Below, in pieces: positions 61,527-64,000 of a DNA stretch of 64,000 nt; the first letter of the stretch is position 1, and each line of letters opens with the position of its first letter. The DNA is from Alkalihalobacillus sp. TS-13. GTDB taxonomy: Bacteria > Bacillota > Bacilli > Bacillales > Fictibacillaceae. Location: positions 1,860,001 to 1,924,000 of the forward strand of contig NZ_JAHKSI010000001.1 of NCBI RefSeq assembly GCF_019720915.1. Reading direction: 5' to 3'. A program made the translations under genes and the position numbers. Below the pieces are notes generated by a model that did not search any database, was not told where the DNA came from, and saw only the letters and a program-made list of their open reading frames with translations.

Positions 61527-62525
61527 TTAGAAGTTAATAATTTTCGTCAATCCAGCCGATTTATCATTGAATAATGCTTCATAGGCAGCTGCAGCATTAT
61601 CCAACCCTACTTCATCCGTAATGAATGGCTGGACATCTATCCTCTTTTCACTGACAAGTCTTAAATACTCTGCAATATTCCTGCCTTCTGTCCAGCGAAC
61701 GAAACCATAAGGATAATCAATAGCCTCGGATTCGTAGGTCTTATCGTATCTCCCCGGTCCGCCAGCCCTTGATATAAAAATCTGCGCTTCCTTAATAAAC
61801 ATCGGCGTTCTCGGGAAATCAGGCTCGATATCTCCCACAATGACTACCTTCCCTTTATTCCTGATCCATTGCAGGCTTTGTTCCGTAAGCGGCGACCGTT
61901 TTCCACCCGCACAAAGCAGTACAGCATCTACCCCATTTCCATATGTAAGACTTTCAATTTTCTTTTCCATCGCTTCTATTTCAGAAAAAGCATGGATGGT
62001 TGTTACCTGAGCGAGCATATCGACCCGTTGCTCAGAAATATCATAAGCGATGACATTGTATGCAGCTGTATCGCCAATATTAGCTATCATTTGTCCGAGC
62101 AAGCCAAGACCGGCAATTACCACGGTTTCTCCAAACTCAAGTTTTGCAATTCGCAGTGCATGGATCCCAATTGCGCCAATCCCAGCCAGGGCTGCTTCCT
62201 GGGGTTTTACGTTTTCCGGAACCTTGGCGTATAACGTTTTAGGAACAAGCATTTTTTCTGCATGGTGGACATATGGTGCCCCATAACAAGCAACGAGATC
62301 ACCCTTTTCCACATCATCAATGCCGCTCCCGCATGCATCAACCATTCCCATAGCACTGTATCCGAGAGGCACCTTTTTCCCCATGCTGCTTGCAATAATG
62401 CTTCCTTCAGTGCCGGGAGAGATGGCGGAGTGCATCGTTTTTACAAGAATATTATTGTCTTTAATCTCTGGTGCTGGAACTTCCGAAATTTCAACTTGTT
62501 GATTGGCTGCAATGATTTGTTTCAT
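61527..62525 (-). CDS. Zinc-type alcohol/sorbitol dehydrogenase family (MDR) oxidoreductase
   Basis: A 332-residue medium-chain dehydrogenase. The N-terminal catalytic domain (MHSAISPGTEGSIIASSMGK, GYSAMGMV, CYGAPYVHHAEKMLVPKTLY) lacks the usual Cys/Glu-rich structural zinc loop. The Rossmann domain has ETVVIAGLGLLGQMIANIG. This zinc-poor type resembles the bacteriochlorophyllide/threonine-dehydrogenase-like MDR proteins found in sugar clusters. It is preceded by the DapA-family gene (21-nt gap). The ribosome site is weak. The substrate is probably a sugar alcohol or keto sugar in the same pathway. Confidence 0.82.
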   Translation of the reverse strand: MKQIIAANQQVEISEVPAPEIKDNNILVKTMHSAISPGTEGSIIASSMGKKVPLGYSAMGMVDACGSGIDDVEKGDLVACYGAPYVHHAEKMLVPKTLYAKVPENVKPQEAALAGIGAIGIHALRIAKLEFGETVVIAGLGLLGQMIANIGDTAAYNVIAYDISEQRVDMLAQVTTIHAFSEIEAMEKKIESLTYGNGVDAVLLCAGGKRSPLTEQSLQWIRNKGKVVIVGDIEPDFPRTPMFIKEAQIFISRAGGPGRYDKTYESEAIDYPYGFVRWTEGRNIAEYLRLVSEKRIDVQPFITDEVGLDNAAAAYEALFNDKSAGLTKIINF

Positions 62526-62546
62526 CTGTTCATCACACTTTCTTTT

Positions 62547-63602
62547 TTAGTTTTTCTGCCACTTCTCCAGGTTCGCTTGTACAAATTGATCATCATTTAA
62601 ATGAGGATACTGGGCGTAAATACGGTCAATTTCAGCCGATTGCCCCGGACTAAGTCGCTCTTCTTCATTAATACACCAGTTTCCCTTCAAAATTCCCTGG
62701 CGGGCAAGCACTTCATTGATGCCTGCTATGCTGCCTTTAAATTGGTTATGAACGTCAAAAAAAGCTGCATTGGAATCAGTTACCTCTTGCCCGATAGTCA
62801 GTAGTTCGCTTGGAATAGCACCTTTACTTTTCACGGTCTTTATTTCGTCAAACAATTCTACCGCACGTTTCGTCCAAACCGCCCAATGGCCGAGAAGGCC
62901 CCCGGCAAAACTCTTTTCGATCACTCCTTCTTTTGTATTTATTTTGAAAACAGTCAGGAGGTCATTGACAATATTGTCATCATTGCCTGTGTATAATGCG
63001 ATTTCATTGTTACGTTTGGAGGATACAACAGCTCTTATTACGTCAAAAGTAAGATAACGGTCGAATGGTGCGATTTTTATCGCATGGACGTTAGGGATGT
63101 CGGTAAACCGTTTCCAGAAATCATATGACAATGTCCTACCTCCGACAGCTGGCTGCAAATAAAATCCGAATACTGGAATTACTTCAGCCACTTTTTCCGT
63201 CCGTTCAATCAGCTTCTCTTCAGTTAAATCATTCAGCCCGCCCATGCTTAGTAACCCCAGATCATACCCCAGTTTTTTCGCTAATCCCGCTTCTTTAATT
63301 GCTTGAGAAACGGGTCCGCAGATACCAGCCACCTTTATAATGGTATCTTTTTTATCCGCCTTGGTGATTTCCTCCATAGCCATGGCCAACACTTTTTCAA
63401 ACAAGTTAATTTCAGGGTCACGGATTTCAAACTGAGTAGTATGGACTCCCACCCCTATACCACCTACACCTGCGTCTAAATAATAACGAGTCAGAGCACG
63501 TTGACCTACTTCATCAAGTTGTTTAGCACTTGTTAATGCTAACGGGTGAGCTGGAATGACTGTTCCTTTGTGTAATCTCTTTTTTATTTCCGGTTTGATC
63601 AT
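62547..63602 (-). CDS. Dihydrodipicolinate synthase (DapA/NAL) family aldolase
   Basis: A 351-residue TIM-barrel class I aldolase-like protein, longer than true DapA. The N-terminal beta-strand motif is KGTVIPAHPLALTSAKQLDE, and GVGGIGVGVHTTQFEI replaces the usual 'GTTGE' loop. VFGFYLQPAVGGR is in the tyrosine region, and VHAIKIAPFDRYLT carries the probable Schiff-base lysine. The departures from DapA exclude lysine biosynthesis and suggest cleavage or dehydration of a 2-keto sugar acid. It follows the epimerase gene with a TAA-ATG junction and precedes the MDR gene, in line with a sugar-acid route. Confidence 0.8.
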   Translation of the reverse strand: MIKPEIKKRLHKGTVIPAHPLALTSAKQLDEVGQRALTRYYLDAGVGGIGVGVHTTQFEIRDPEINLFEKVLAMAMEEITKADKKDTIIKVAGICGPVSQAIKEAGLAKKLGYDLGLLSMGGLNDLTEEKLIERTEKVAEVIPVFGFYLQPAVGGRTLSYDFWKRFTDIPNVHAIKIAPFDRYLTFDVIRAVVSSKRNNEIALYTGNDDNIVNDLLTVFKINTKEGVIEKSFAGGLLGHWAVWTKRAVELFDEIKTVKSKGAIPSELLTIGQEVTDSNAAFFDVHNQFKGSIAGINEVLARQGILKGNWCINEEERLSPGQSAEIDRIYAQYPHLNDDQFVQANLEKWQKN

Positions 63603-64000
63603 TTAAAATGCTCCTTCACGTTCTTGGAAGTGGGTCGGCTTATTAAAGGTAGACCCTTCGCTCTTTACCCATTCCGTAATCATATCGATCATCTCTTGGA
63701 CAGACACTTTGGGATAGCCGAACAATCGGTGCGCTTTAGAGGCATTATTCAACAATGCTTTAGTATCTTCCTCACTTCTGAAAATCGGCGTCTCATCAAA
63801 TCGTTTAGCAAATTCTTCAGCAAGCCAGCGTACCGATAACGTTTCCGGTCCGGTAACATTAAGGACCTTAGGTGGAGAATCACAGTGCAGTAATGACCTC
63901 ACAGCGTATTCGTTGGCATCTCCCTGCCAGATTACATTTACATTTCCCATGGTTAAATCAATGGTCTTCCCATCGTATACCTGCTTAGCAATTTCGAGCA
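63603..64000 (-). CDS. NAD-dependent epimerase/dehydratase family protein, C-terminal part
   Basis: Only the last 131 codons are visible; the open frame continues beyond the right edge. It reads LEIAKQVYDGKTIDLTMGNV, VIWQGDANEYAVRSLLHCDS, PPKVLNVTGPETLSVRWLAE and KAHRLFGYPKVSVQEMIDMI, the substrate-binding end of extended short-chain dehydrogenases ('WxGDxNxYxxRSL', 'LNVTGPExLSV'). The Met at 63950 is internal, not a start. It is the first visible gene of the sugar cluster; its stop is directly followed by the ATG of the aldolase gene. Confidence 0.82.
   Translation of the reverse strand, partial: LEIAKQVYDGKTIDLTMGNVNVIWQGDANEYAVRSLLHCDSPPKVLNVTGPETLSVRWLAEEFAKRFDETPIFRSEEDTKALLNNASKAHRLFGYPKVSVQEMIDMITEWVKSEGSTFNKPTHFQEREGAF

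Noticed and set aside
1-64000. CRISPR arrays, tRNA or rRNA genes
   Set aside because: No regularly spaced repeats, cloverleaf-type segments or rRNA-like sequence were noticed on reading; a dedicated tRNA scan was not possible.

Overview
ORGANISM. The window looks like the chromosome of a low-GC, spore-forming Bacillaceae bacterium (Bacillus/Oceanobacillus/Virgibacillus type). The support is strong AGGAGG-type ribosome sites, frequent TTG and GTG starts, a pro-sigma-K fragment, a Spo0E-like remnant, a relic Bacillus-type type I toxin, FIMAH-like secreted proteins and a cre box. I saw no rRNA, tRNA or CRISPR array. Nearly every real gene lies on the minus strand, so operons read from high to low coordinates. 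LAYOUT. (A) 1-3.4 kb: a TetR-permease-DUF917 operon, divergent from an FAD amine/amino-acid oxidase gene. (B) 3.6-6.3 kb: a 5'-truncated GlcNAc-type PTS gene, a decayed type I toxin with a matching antisense terminator, and gene-free sequence. (C) 6.3-29 kb: an AT-rich sugar-catabolic block made of DUF624 and AraC-type sensor-regulator genes, then an LplABC-type sugar ABC importer, then GH3, GH38, GH38, GH125, GH20, a TIM-barrel isomerase, GH29 and a second isomerase/Gfo-Idh pair. An oxidoreductase pseudogene and an IS110-family tail interrupt it at 8.3-8.8 kb. (D) 29.6-44.1 kb: a large clan GH-A hydrolase, then one ROK-regulated unit: ROK repressor, asparaginase II, OppA-B-C-D-F peptide importer, M17 aminopeptidase, CutC and a second GH29. 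A ROK sugar kinase gene diverges from it. (E) 45.5-48.4 kb: debris (short-chain dehydrogenase pseudogene, Spo0E remnant, small ORFs, truncated sigK). (F) 48.6-64 kb: an FAD-dependent oxidoreductase, two paralogous secreted beta-propeller proteins, NagA, and a sugar oxidation/isomerisation cluster (two Gfo/Idh enzymes, a stand-alone Gfo/Idh C-terminal-like protein, a TIM-barrel isomerase, an MDR dehydrogenase, a DapA-family aldolase and an NAD-dependent epimerase). HOW IT FITS TOGETHER. The combination of GH38, GH125, GH20, GH29, a CUT1-type importer without its own ATPase and a ROK kinase closely resembles the intracellular N-glycan catabolic locus of Streptococcus pneumoniae. The glycosidases here show no signal peptides, so oligosaccharides are probably imported and dismantled in the cytoplasm. 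GH29, GH3 and GH20 together would suit plant-type N-glycans (core fucose, xylose, GlcNAc). The unusual part is the neighbouring peptide importer, aminopeptidase, asparaginase, CutC and fucosidase under one ROK repressor. This suggests, as inference only, coupled use of the peptide or asparagine part of glycopeptides. NagA and the truncated PTS gene fit GlcNAc use. The Gfo/Idh-isomerase modules probably process oxidised or unusual sugars.
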